Assembly (NCBI RefSeq): GCF_016906535.1
Contig: NC_057384.1
Location: 434,001-498,000 of the forward strand
DNA length: 64,000 nt
From: Rhizoctonia solani
Lineage: Eukaryota; Basidiomycota; Agaricomycetes; Cantharellales; Ceratobasidiaceae
Direction of reading: 5' to 3'
Shown here in pieces: positions 1-11,414 of this stretch. The first letter of the stretch is position 1. Every line of letters starts with the position of its first letter. A program made the translations under genes and the position numbers. Below the pieces are notes generated by a model. The model was not told where the DNA came from. It saw nothing but the letters and a program-made list of their open reading frames with translations, and searched no databases.

Positions 1-2740
1 AAACGTGTTCTACCGGTGAGTCCCAGCACGGCTAATTTGTCACCGAGGTCTAATTCGCTCCAAATAGCCATAACATTGCTGAGCGGGTCTCGATGATGTC
101 TTTGTACATGCTATTCGGGTGAGCGATATGTATTTCTGTAGGATGAACGCATACAAACTGACCGCGGTTGAATCTATAGCGGTACCAACTGGGGTGAGAT
201 AGCGGCTCTTTGGAAAGTGAACCTCCAAGGCTGAATTAATTACTAGGTGGACTTGCGACCAATTTGCTCGGTACTTCGTATGACTACTCATCTCCGGTGC
301 GCATACATTCGACGATGAGACTTGTAGCATGACTAAAGTTGCCACAGATCAGCGAGAGTCGTCAAATTGGACAAAAATACTACGAGACTAAGCTTCTCGG
401 AATGTTCATCAGGGCTGCCAAAGGTTCGTTTATACAGTCACCGCCTCATTCTAATTTTTAAACTTGATTTTCAGATATCACTAAGCTTGATCGTATTGCT
501 GCATCGACCAATTACACTACCAATAGTATCATCAGCGCAACCGAGCTCAGGAACCCGGATACTCAGGCTGGATTCTACGTTACCCGACATGCTACGTCGT
601 CCGACACGACCAAAGATAGCTTCCAGCTCAAAGTTTCTACGTCGTCAGGAAGCCTGACTGTGCCTACCTCTGGAAATATCGCCTTGAACGGAAGGGAGAG
701 CAAGATCATAGTGGTAGGTTCTTACCCGTTTCATTTCAAGCCGACGCCTGATGCCGAGTAGACTGACTTCAAGGTTGGAAATGCTACTCTCCTCTATTCG
801 ACCTCTGAGATCCTCTCTCATGCCATTATCGATGGAAGGGAGCACCTCGCACTCTGGCTCCCTGAGAACGAGTCCGGAGAGTTCCTGGTCAAGGGTGGCT
901 CGAAATCACAAAAGGTCCTTACCGGTCCGGCAGCCAAGTTCACGAGCTCCTCCAACGGCTTGACTGTCTCTTACACCCAGACATCCGCCGTCGGTATCAT
1001 TTCGTTCGACTCGTTTACCGCAGTCCTCGTCCCCCGTTCCACGGCATGGAAGTTTTGGGCCCCAACGTTGACCGCTTCTCCATTTTCGCCTGCGGACAAA
1101 CTTGTCTGGGTTACGGGTCCTTACCTCGTTCGGTCCGCTTCGCTCGCAAAGCAGTCCACTCTGCTCGAGATCACGGGAGATGCCGATAGCTCTACCCAGA
1201 TTGAAGTTTGGGCGCCCAAGAGCGTCACCGCGCTGCACTGGAACGGTCAAAAGCTTGCATTCAAAAAGACGTCGTATGGCACTTTGGTTGGCACTACTCC
1301 TTCGTTGGACATCACCGCCGCCAAAGTGAGCGAGAAACTCAAGGGTACATTGACCGGATGGAAGGTTGCAGACGGGTTACCTGAGCGATTTGCCAACTAT
1401 TCGGACGCGGGCGCAGGATGGGTTGCTGCTAATCACACTTCGACCCCTAACCCGACCAAACCAAGTGGCAGTGGCCCTGTTTTGTATGCCGACGACTATG
1501 GATTGTGAGTATTGAATTATGGCGAAAGATGGTGGCTGATTGTATGCATAGCCATTTGGGCAACATCCTCTGGCGCGGACGGTTCAACGGCAAAGCTACC
1601 GCGGCCCAACTTAACGTCCAGGGTGGAACTGCGAGCGGGTGGTCTGCGTGGCTCAACGGAGATTACATTGGGAGGTGCGCACATCCCCCCCAATTACAAA
1701 GGGTTGCGAGCCTAACCTAACGTCCCTTGTAAAAGTTTCCCTGGAGACCCAGTTTCCGTACGCGGTAACCTCACACTCTCGTTCTCCAACGCAACTGTGC
1801 TCGATGGCGAGAACGTCTTGCTCGTGCTCCAGGTATGTCCAATTTTCCGGGTTTGTCGCGAACAGCATGGTCCTTAGAAATTTCGACAGGACCATTCGGG
1901 GCATGATCAGCGCGCAGATGCTCTCCTCCCACGTGGCATTCTGAGCGCATCACTCCTAGGTCCATCGAACGGGACCTTTACCAGCTGGCGCGTGGCCGGT
2001 AACGCGGGTGGCCAAAAGAACATCGACCCTGTGCGTGGGCCGATTGCTGAGGGCGGACTGGTAAGTTATCTCGTCTCATCGTTCCACTATTTCTCTCTCT
2101 CTGAGCCCCCCGAGCACAGCATGCCGAGCGCCTGGGATGGCATCTCCCTGGATTCGACGATTCTAAGTGGGCGTCTGGGTCCCCTTCGGACGGAGTACAG
2201 GGTGCCGGTGTGGCGTTTTATCGTACCCAGGTAGACCTGAGCAAGATAATCGACAAGCGCGGTACGTTATCGCTGCCTTTATGTTTCCCCCTCTTCTCCA
2301 CCCAACCGCGGTCGATTGCTAACTCGCGATACACATATAGGCTATGACGTCGCTCTTGAGTTTATCATCGACGCGCCAAAAGGGACCAACGTCCGTGCAC
2401 AGCTCTACGTCAACGGGTAAGTCCACAAACCCGCTCATCCCAATGCTCCTCCCCCCTCCCTCCTTGATCCTGATACATGTATGCGTTAATGCACAGGTAC
2501 CAATACGGCAAGTTTGTCAAACAAGTGGGCAACCAGATCGCGTTCCCCGTTCCACCCGGGATCCTGAACATCCGAGGAAAGAACACGATCGGTCTGTCCG
2601 TGTGGTCCCAGAGCGCGCAGGGCGCCAAGGTCAGCATCGACTGGAACGTGCTGGGCGTGTACGATTCGGGCTTTGATGCCGATATCGACGCGGCGTATCT
2701 TCAACCTGGTTGGACCGCCGATCGTCTGGCCTATGCATAA
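1..2740 (+). CDS. Beta-galactosidase, GH35 family (3' part)
   Basis: C-terminal part of a secreted-type GH35 beta-galactosidase that removes terminal beta-galactose from oligo- and polysaccharides; the gene starts before the window. Exons I can join in frame: 1-15, 180-193, 247-296, 348-423, 475-713, 762-1504, 1552-1674, 1736-1832, 1890-2060, 2120-2261, 2341-2416, 2497-2740. The joined protein shows the end of the catalytic barrel (RGTNWGGL, then TSYDYSSP and [10 protein letters not shown]), the dom2 region (QAGFYVTRH), dom3, and the jelly-roll dom4/5 repeats ([19 protein letters not shown]). The catalytic glutamates would lie upstream and are not visible. It ends with TAA at 2738. The first visible intron (16-179, 164 nt) is about three times longer than the others. 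No frameshift was seen in 2.7 kb, unlike the genes between 9 and 45 kb. Family assignment is firm. Confidence 0.92.
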
Positions 2741-3363
2741 GGTGAAACGCGCGCACACGGGGGTCTGTGAATAGAGATAGGGATGGGGATGGGGGCGATA
2801 GCCTATAGGCCAAACCCCGTTCTAAGCCTTCCTTCCCGCCCGCCTAGCCAACATTTACCAAACCGAGAAAAACATCCAACATGCTATAGTAGTCTATACT
2901 TTTTTCCTATTATGTAAACCATTGAGATCACGGTTGAAATGAATCTGAGCCTGCCCTGAACCCAATCAGGCACAAACGCCACGTCCACGGTCCCGGGGCG
3001 ACCCCAGACGACGGGGACTTGGGCTCATAGCCGCCAGAAATGGTGTGAAACCGATTGGACCCAAAAAAATCGAATTCCTAGTTGCACTCTTAATAACAAG
3101 TGAATGACAGATATCAAAACATTGTACGAGTGGGATATATTCAAGAAGAAAAACGGAGCTACATTAACTGCATACACACACAAAACAGAACTTCTTTCCT
3201 GGAGAGTACACATAGAACGGATCGAATAAACAGCAAAAAAAGGCGAGAAAAGAAGAACACGGTCCAGAAATGTATGTAGAAATAGTGTAGAAAAGAACAA
3301 GAAATATAGGTCATGCGGCATTTATTCATCACCTCGTATCGGCGGAAATAATACTCCCAATGC
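2741..3363. other. Intergenic, convergent 3' ends
   Basis: Space between the 3' ends of the beta-galactosidase (+) and the velvet/repeat transcript (-). It is A/T-rich from about 2850. Open frames here are short and have no family features. It probably holds both 3' UTRs. Confidence 0.5.
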
Positions 3364-5369
3364 TCAACGGGTTTCGTTTGCCCTGTCCTCCACCAGCAGC
3401 ACCGCCAGCACCTTCACGTCGGTAATTCCAGGGGAAGCCGGGGGCGGGGGTCTCGTTTCGTATGTCGTCGAGCTCGGGTTGGCAGGCGCAGAATAGTACC
3501 CTCCTCCGTTCCCGGGCGCACGGTTCTCGAACGCGCTGCCTGGTGGTGGAGGCGGGGGCGGCGGTCCTCCTCCACCCGCGCGACTCTCGAATCCACCACC
3601 ACTTCCCCCTCCTCCAGGCGCACGATTTTCAAACGCCGGCGCGCGATTATCGAACGCGGCTCCCGCACCCGGCGCCCGGTTCTCAAACGTCGTTCCGGCG
3701 GGTGCGCGACCGTCAAACCCGCGTGTGTCGTATCCGCCCTGGCTCTGGCTATGTCCATGTCCATGACCATGACCATGTCCGTGCGTCCTCGCGTCGTATG
3801 CTGCACTCCCGGTTCTGGCCTCGTATCCTCCAGCAGCCCGGGCGCCTGTATCGTATCCTCCAACTCCAGCTCGAGCGTCGTACCCTCCTCCAGTAGTACC
3901 TGCTCCAGTCCGAGTCTCGTACCCTCGCTGCTCGTACGCCGGACCCGGAGCCCGATTCTCAAACGATGGTGGGGCCCGATTCTCAAACGCCGGCGCACCC
4001 GACCGACTATCGAACACAGGGCCGGCCGCACGGTTGTCGAACCCAGGACCGGGACTAGGGCCAGGACCAGGAGGCGGACCCGGTCTCCCATCAAACGAAT
4101 TGTGCCTCGAATCAAACGCCTGCTGACGAGCGTCAAACGACGCCGAGGACGCGCTGGACGGTGTTACTGCCGGTACAGTCGCCGCCGACACTGCCTGCCT
4201 TGAATCAAACGATCCCGGACCGGGACGACCGTCAAACGACGGGCGATTGTCGAATGTTCCCGAGTTGGGGGGTGCTGGGACAGAGGAACGGGTGTCGAAT
4301 GCCCCGTTCGGACCACCTGGGCCCGAGCGGGTGTCAAAGCTGTTCGACGAGGTTGGCGGACGGGGCTCGTACGATCCTGCAGCGGCCGTCGGGGCGTTTG
4401 TTCGGTCGCGGCCTACACCGGGCGCAACAAACGGTCGTGGTTCCGCGTATCCACCGCCACCTCCTCCACCTCCAGACGGTGCATTCGAGGCCGTTCCAGC
4501 TGTAGCGGGTGCAGGCGCAGGAGCCGGGTACCCAGACTGGTTTCTCAGGGGGGGCAAATGCACCTTTCCTGTCTCGGCTGATGAGGTGAACGACTCTCGG
4601 CCGGCGTAGACCCGCCAGAATGCGTCTGGGGCTGCGACTGGGCAGGCGGCTGCGGTTGAGGGGGTTGTGCAGGAGGTTGGGGCTGCGGCTGGGCATAACC
4701 ATGCGGGTACTGCCCGCCGTAGCTTTGCTGACTCCACTGCTGGCTGTACGATTGTTGGCCTTGCTGCTGTTGGTCATAGTAGTACCCCTGTTGTTGCTGT
4801 TGTTGCTGCGGCTGCTGCTGTGGTTGGCTGGGCGCGTTCTGGGACTGGTACCACCCTTGTCTAGGGCTCCTCGGCGGAGTCGGCGGGGGCATGCTTTGCT
4901 GTTGCTGGGGCTGAGGGGGATAGGGCCCGGTAGTCGCGCCCTGCTGTTGTCCATTGGCATATCCAGACGAAACATTGTTGTACCCGCTTGGGCCTCCCTG
5001 CGACCACTGCTGAGGCTGGTACGGCTGCTGGGGTTGGTACACACTGGGTCGTAGCCGGGCCGCGGCGAATACTGGTGATACTGCACATAAGGCGGCGGTT
5101 GGTGGTAGTACGGCGGCGGGGGAGGCTGGTGCTGGTTCCACGTCGGGGGTTGCTGCTGCGCATGCGGGGGAGGAGGGTAGTACGGCTGCTGTGATTGCGG
5201 CTGCGGCTGCTTGAGGTTGAGGTTGAGGTTGCGGTTGCGGTTGAGGCTGCGGTTGCGGCTGCTGGTAATGCCATCCGCCCTGGGGGTTGGACGAATCGTG
5301 CGAATGGTCATCGTGCCTCGCGCGCTTTTGCTCCCTAAAGTCGCCCTCGTTCCGCGCGCGCTTGGAGCT
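3364..5369 (-). other. Coding-like Q/P-rich and [FY][DE]xR-repeat tract downstream of velvet stop
   Basis: Directly after the velvet TAG the same frame stays open from 5369 to 4545 and reads SSKRARNEGDF, a second KRAR cluster, poly-PQ, and long Q/Y/S-rich stretches (YQPQQPYQPQQWSQGG). A different minus frame is open from about 4640 to the TGA at 3364-3366 and encodes roughly 25 copies of a short motif [FY]-[DE]-x-R, often FENRAP, FDNRAP, FDSR or YDAR, plus a HGHGHG run near 3750-3785. Such frame-specific repeats without stops over about 390 codons suggest that it is, or recently was, translated. It could be the real C-terminus of the velvet protein interrupted by a stop and a frameshift, or a separate low-complexity gene with no clear ATG. 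I recognise no domain. Confidence 0.5.
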
Positions 5370-7106
5370 CTAACGTTCGGGTGGAGGTGGGGGCATGCCG
5401 GGTGCGGGACCGTGAGCAGGCGGGGGCGGGGAGGACTGCATGACATGTCCCGGAGGGGGAGGACCGGGCGGCTGCGAGTGAGGCATGGGAGGTGGGGGCA
5501 TTCCGTGTCCGCTTGCGGGGGGATGCATCGGCTGATGGTGCTGGTGCTGGTGCTGATGTGGAGGCATAGTGGGCGGCATTCCGTGGGGTGGAATTGGATG
5601 GGATGAAGACGGTGCCATGTTGTGAGGCGGCATCTGGTGGTTCTGCACAGGGCCGGGGGGCATGTTGTGGGCGTGAGGGGGAATAGCACCCATGTTCATG
5701 TTCATCGGTGCACTCATGTTTGGCCCCGGACCGGGCGCAGGAGGATGGTATGTTGGCGGGAATGTTCGCGGGGGAGGCATATTGGTGGGGCCGGGTGTCG
5801 GGATGGGCTGGCCATGGTGGTGGTGTGGCGGTGGGAGAGCACCTCCAGGCACAGGGGGAGGAAGGCCAATCCCACTCGGGGGGATCGGGTCGGGCGCAGG
5901 AGGATGTTGTATGTTGGCGGGAATGTTCGCGGGGGGAGGCATATTGGTGGGGCCGGGTGTCGTGGAATGGGCTGGCCATGGTGGTGGTGGCGGTGGGAGA
6001 GCACCTCCAGGCACAGGGGGAGGAAGGCCAATCCCACTCGGGGGGATCGGGTGGTTCGCATTCGATGTCGGGGGACGGACAGGGGCCGGTGTATTTGTCG
6101 TGGGTGCGGGAGGGGCGGGGGCGGTGGGGGAGCTGGCCTGGGGGCGCACCCTGAGGAATGTTGCTGCCGCTCGGAACGGGTGGCTGTTCGTCGTCGTCGA
6201 GGGGAACAACCATGGTGCCTCCTCCGGCAAAAGGGTTTCCGCCTCCGTGCGGTGCGAGCGCATTCGAGTTGGCGGTTGGACTGGTCGCTTCCGTACTCGT
6301 ATGTCTTTGCGAATTCGGATTTTGATCCCTTGGTCCGCCAACGAACACGATAGCGACGTCGACTCTGTAGCATGTTAGCAGGGCAATGGATGTACCCCTA
6401 GTACTCACCCTCCATGCCTGGGAACTTCTTGGCCGTAAACACATAGAACGGATTCGAGTAGATGGACCTGCAGTGGTGCACAGTCGCCCTGTATGCGTGT
6501 CAACACACGTACGCACAAACAAGCACACAAGACAAGACGCACCCGTGGACCTCGAAGAGCGTAAGCTTGAGGCGGTATGAACCTTCTGTGCGGACGGACA
6601 AGTCGGGAAAGACAAAGAATCCGGCGTCTTGACCGCCATTCTCGGTATCCTTGAGATGATAGAGCGAGGACACAACCGAACCTGTCGTGCATCGTGTCTA
6701 TATTGACGGCCACCAATCAGCCACCAGGCCCTGTGTTCGGTCTAGTGTATGCGGGTCAGCCTACCTTGCCATCCTTGAGCAGATGGAGCTCATCGTCCGT
6801 GTCGACGCTCGCCAGACTGGCAAACATGAAATAGTATGGGTTCTGAAGGTATGACTGCGACGACGCAGGTGATCCGGGCCGCGACGGTGTCCCATTCGGA
6901 TCGATCACTCGCAGCTGCACAATAGGCGGCGGGTCGATCGGTCGGCGGTCAGCTACCCAAAAAAAATAATTCCGTAAATCAGCCACAAAATATTCCCAGC
7001 CATAATATCCACATTCTACACCCACCCTTGCCACCCCACCACACATCCTCGCCTGCTTTGGCTGTTGACGCACAATCAGCTCATACTGAAGCTGTCCCGG
7101 CGCCAT
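5370..7106 (-). CDS. Velvet-domain regulatory protein (VelB/VosA type)
   Basis: Nuclear developmental and secondary-metabolism regulator of the velvet family. Exons (minus): 7106-7040, 6952-6765, 6697-6543, 6488-6409, 6364-5370; all phases agree and give 494 residues. The velvet domain fills about residues 5-180: YELIVRQQPKQARMCG, DRRPIDPPPIVQLRV, GSVVSSLYHLKD, AGFFVFPDLSVR, SIYSNPFYVFTAKKFPGM and, near its end, IKIRIRKDIRVRKR. After it comes a P-, H- and M-rich tail with a 159-bp tandem duplication. The ATG at 7106 sits just before the domain; a more 5' start exon cannot be excluded. The frame closes with TAG at 5370-5372, but the same frame continues open past this stop with KRAR basic clusters. 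Between about 6130 and 6320 the neighbouring frame reads more naturally (for example GGGNPFAGGGTMVVPLDDDE), hinting at two compensating indels. The domain call is firm; the C-terminus is uncertain. Confidence 0.88.
5733..6051. repeat. 159-bp in-frame tandem duplication in velvet gene
   Basis: Two direct copies, 5733-5891 and 5892-6051, both starting GGGCGCAGGAGGATG and both ending in the run GGGGGATCGGG. Each encodes IPPSGIGLPPPVPGGALPPP and GPTNMPPP on the minus strand. The copies differ by a few substitutions and small compensated indels. Confidence 0.85.
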
Positions 7107-8876
7107 CGTCACACAACCACAACACGGAAACAGAGACCAGAGAACAGACGGAGAGAGAGGGGGAAAGAGAAGAGGAGAGGGCGAATCCGAAAAGTCGGGA
7201 AGGTCCGCTTTCGTCCACTCTATTAATACGTATCTCATTTGCAAAACCCCCTCTGTTACCCGTGGCGACGGCCTCCCTGTATCCTGACCCGGTACCACAC
7301 TCTTGGCTCCCTCCCGAGCCAAACCTTATCTCAATTGGAAAATGTTGAAACATGGGCGTGGGTTGCGCCTTGGAGTCGTGACGAGGTTAACTTTGAGTCA
7401 TATTCCCTACGTCCCCCCCCCTTCCCCGCCGATCTACAGTATCTGTGTGTCTATATCCCGGAGACCCAGGAAGGTTACGGAAGTGACGGGGGGGAGTAGA
7501 GATAGTGATTAACAAGGAGAAGGGGGAACACCGTTTGATTACCCGTTGTGATTAAATGACAACAGTAACGGACGCCATCTTGTTAATTATTATACGCATA
7601 CACGAACACCTCCCCCTCCTACTATTGGATTTTCCGTAATCCCACCCCCCCCCCTAGACCTACCGCGCCCGAAGACACAAGACACCAATCCATGCTTAAC
7701 CCTCCACGTCATACACCATAATTAGGTACACACATCCCATCCGTCCCTCGTACATGTTACACACCCAGGGGCCAACATCAAAACCCCGTAATCATGCCGC
7801 CGGCATCGACACATCCTGTTCCGACTGGATGGATATACCACACTTGATATATCGATCTATGCGACTGTGGAAAAAAAGAGCACACCTGGTCTACCGTTAT
7901 AGGTTGACGAATCGAACCTGTTGATTCGCAGGCTCGCCTAATACTCTGTTCTTTGCTCGACCCTTGCCACCGCCGGCGATGACGCACATATACGTACACG
8001 CATGCGCAAAGACAGATGAAATGTGACGCATATAATGCATATATATAGCAACGCACGCGCTATCTTTCCCACTCTGGACACTACATCCAACCATTCATCT
8101 CATCAATCAATCACGAAAAAAATCACACATGACAAGTGAATAAATCAATAAAACATCGACATCGATTATACTCCCCATATACATACCACATACAACAACG
8201 TGTGTGTCGCGCAGGTAAACCCCTCTCCAAGACCAAACCAAAGGTCTAGCAACTCCATATTTGGCAAAGACACCTAGGCCTCAACTCAATTACACCAGGG
8301 GGTCCTATAATTGTCTTTTTGCTCCTTTCTACCTAAATTAACATCGTAGGGGGAGGAGAATGGCTAGTCAGAGAATGGATTAGCGTTCCCCCCTGCCACC
8401 AGTAATTTGGGGAGATCGGTCAGAGGTCGTCATCAGAATGACCCAAGCGGATGGGGGAAATTCCCCTTCGGAGAATTACAATCAAGGGATGAACAATTGA
8501 GATCAGGATGCGTGTCCCATATGGTACACCGCCTGGGGACCGGAAACCCATGCAAAGTCAATTCATGTACCAAACACCAAGAAAGAAAATGATCCTAAAC
8601 ACAACCATGTATACAATTGAAAGAAACAGACGCTGGACCAAACTTGTGTGTGTGCGCGATACAGCGTTAATGAAAAGAACAGCAATCCTCTTCGGGGGAC
8701 CGACCCCAGATCGAAACCGAATTTAAGGTTTAAAGGCGATGGGATGTGATAGCCCCAAACTCCACGATTTCGCATTCCACAGAACAGGACAACGGCAACA
8801 TCGGATTTCAAGAGAGGGGGAGGGGACTTGGGACGAGATCCGGGTAAGGAATCCCCAACGCCCTGGTCCGGTTTTA
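7107..8876. other. Intergenic: velvet upstream region
   Basis: About 1.8 kb between the velvet start (-) and the 3' end of the acyl-CoA dehydrogenase (-). It has pyrimidine runs (7411-7425, 7643-7655), a purine-rich run at 7150-7180 and an A/T-rich stretch with TATATATAG near 8041. It should contain the velvet promoter and 5' UTR. No convincing gene was seen. Confidence 0.45.
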
Positions 8877-11103
8877 TCATAGCCTGGCAGTACACTGGTA
8901 CACTATCATCTTGTTCCAGTCTTGGTCTGCGTCCCAAACAAGCTTCCCCTCGAGCTCCTCCTCGATCCAGCGTTGGGCGATCACAGCGTCTAGCTCGAGT
9001 CGAGACCACTGTGCGTGCTGTAATAGATATGACGCGGAAGCGAGATGTGCCACGAGCACTAGGGCCTGGCGCGCGTGTGAACTGCAGCTGCTGGGGTTTA
9101 GACTTTCGAGCAGTGTCAGTCGTCGTTTGATGAGGTTGATAGAGGGTCCGGGGTACCGGGCGATAATAGCTCGCGACCACTATTTCGTCGGTGATTTAGG
9201 TAGTGATGTCAGGTACGAGTCTGGTTTAGCTAGGCGCTCGCAACAAACACACAGGGAGACAAGCATACTTCGCAAAAGGCCTTGATGGCGTCTCCTCCTC
9301 GCATAGCGCGCAGCATATCCAGTGCGAGCACATTGACCGTCCCTTCCCAGATCTTCTCCACGAGCGAGTCTCGGATCAGTCTCGTCTGGTGTTTTAGTGT
9401 GGAATAAATGCGTACTTGGGGGGGATCGTAACTCACCTTCCCTATTCCGGTCTCCTCCATGTACCCAAGTCCTCCTAGCGCCGCCATGCATTCTTCCATC
9501 CCGCCTACTGCACGGTCAGCCGCGAACGCTTTGAGAACCGGCGTCAAGAGACGTAACCGTACACGTTCGCTGTTCGTTGCCGTCCCAGCCTCGGAGGCTC
9601 CCAACAACTCCACGACTCCAAACAAAAAATGGGTTAGCGCATGTCGGAGAACCTCGACCCGAGCCAAGGTGGCTGTATGCAGTGGTACATCAACCAATAA
9701 AGCTTGACCTCCGACCCGTCCCGGAGCTGGATCGGCCACCTGTCGGACCTGAGCATAGGACCGTGCGATAGCGAGGCATTTCGCGAGATTTCCGATCGAA
9801 GTCGCTGCAGAATGTAGGCGTGTGATGTTTAATACGGGTGATATCGTACGAACCCCATTGGGTTTGATCGTCCCTTGGGTTTGTGACGGGCGATGAGGAG
9901 AAAGCCGATTGTGTCCTCGAGTTCGAGTTCGTCCTCGAGTTCGAGTTCGGCCGTCGGGAGCGCATGAGTCCCAACTTTGTTTTTTAACCTGTGTATGTTG
10001 ATTCCGTTGCGTAGCTGAAATGAGAGCAGATGGGTGTTGGGCGAGAAGAGCTCGACGTCTGCGCTTGGCATCGGTACAACGAAGAGCGCGAGTCCTTGAT
10101 TGGGTACTTGCGCGAGTGCAAGTGCCAATTGTCCGTCTGTTGCTGAGGAAAACCATTGACGCCCGAGAGTCGATATGGCGCGCCGTTTTGCATCGTATCA
10201 TTGGGATAAACGGGGTGAGCTATGGTCTCGGTGTGCGAGACGTCTGATCCACCTGGGCGCTGTATGTATACAATTGAGCGGTAACCTACGAGTCAAATTG
10301 ACCAAACATGCCTCGGTCATCCATTGTCCCGCTGTGTGTACGCGAGCTGGGGGTCTCGACTTGTCGATCACATACATGTTAATCGGTGACGCATGACAGG
10401 AAAGATACTTACCTCAACAACCTAGGTAACAGCCACTCTTTCATATGGCAAGTGCCGATTAACTCGAGCACCCGCGCGGCCCCATCCGTCATTGCCAAAG
10501 GACAGGTAACCTAATCGAGACCCGTTGATTAATATCCGCTTAAATTGGTAGGTCCAGGCTTCACACCCCATGTGAATCTCCAGCCCAGAGGCAAGTTTTA
10601 ATGAACATCAATCCTTGCGAGCGAGCCGTGATTAGCCCGGTCGTACGCAATGGATACCATTCCCTCTTTTGTGGCGACCTGTTTGAGCTGGCGCCATCCT
10701 TCAGAGGTTTTCAGTTGATCGATGCGCTAACCAAAGTGATCGTATTGAATGAGAGTTGGGGCTCAACATATTTGCCCAATTCGTGGATATCTGTATCAGA
10801 GGTGATAATTCCATATATAAACAGCTCCAGGACCAGGTACGTACATCCGTTGATGTCATTTCCAAACCGTGTGAGTTCCTCAACGACTGTGGCGTACGAG
10901 CTGTATAATAATAGTTGAATTGGCTCGCGCAGCCACAAAATGTACCTAGGTGGAACAGCCTCTTTACCAACACTGGAAGAATAGGATCATCCAGGAAGGG
11001 ATGCAGTAGGGGTGGCGGTTGCTAGATTTCACGCGGTTAGAGTTCTGAAAGGCCGTGCCATATCGGTTTACCGTACTTGTTGAAAACCTTGCTCGATCCT
11101 CAT
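8877..11103 (-). pseudogene. AidB-like acyl-CoA dehydrogenase, multiply frameshifted
   Basis: FAD-dependent acyl-CoA dehydrogenase of the AidB/isovaleryl-like branch. Segments in order on the minus strand: start MRIEQGFQQ (11103), DDPILPVLVKRLF, VEELTRFGND, HELGKYVEPQLSFNT, SEGWRQLKQVATKEGMVSIA, CPLAMTDGAARVLELIGT, RPGGSDVSHTET, FSSATDGQLALALA, NGINIHRLKNKVGTHALPTA, ISPVLNITRLHSAATSIGNL, MEECMAALGGLGYMEETGIG, DSLVEKIWEGTVNVLALDML and a helical end around 9130-8880. The flavin- and substrate-binding core is therefore recognisable throughout. Reading frame breaks occur near 10,730, 10,150 and 9,865, probably also near 10,960, and the exon that should bridge 10,615-10,520 is not readable. One intron (donor near 10,300) appears to use GC rather than GT. 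An 18-bp tandem duplication gives ELELED twice at about 9909-9944. Either a pseudogene or a gene with assembly indels. Confidence 0.75.
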
Positions 11104-11414
11104 TGCGTCTGCGATCTTCAGGTGCAAAGCGGGACAGATGTGAGATCCTCTCTTGGTCCATTTTATGCAAACACTCCGGCTATCAAGACCAGCGGACTTG
11201 GTATCAATAAAGACATTGGATTTTCACGAGCATTCGTAGGCGTAAAGCTAGTTTCTCAACCTGTATAGAGGAACCTTAATGGAACGGCGCGTCGTGGTCA
11301 CAAGATCGAGTCCGGTCCGGTAAGCGCGCGCTTAGTGACGCTGACGCAAGCAAATGCCGACACACGCACCCTGGCTGTCTCCACAGCCGTCATTCTATCT
11401 ACCACGGGCAGATC

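Noticed and set aside
3462..6378. Many long plus-strand open frames opposite the velvet and repeat tract
   Set aside because: They are shadows of the low-complexity minus-strand code (G/R/V-rich translations) with no family motif.
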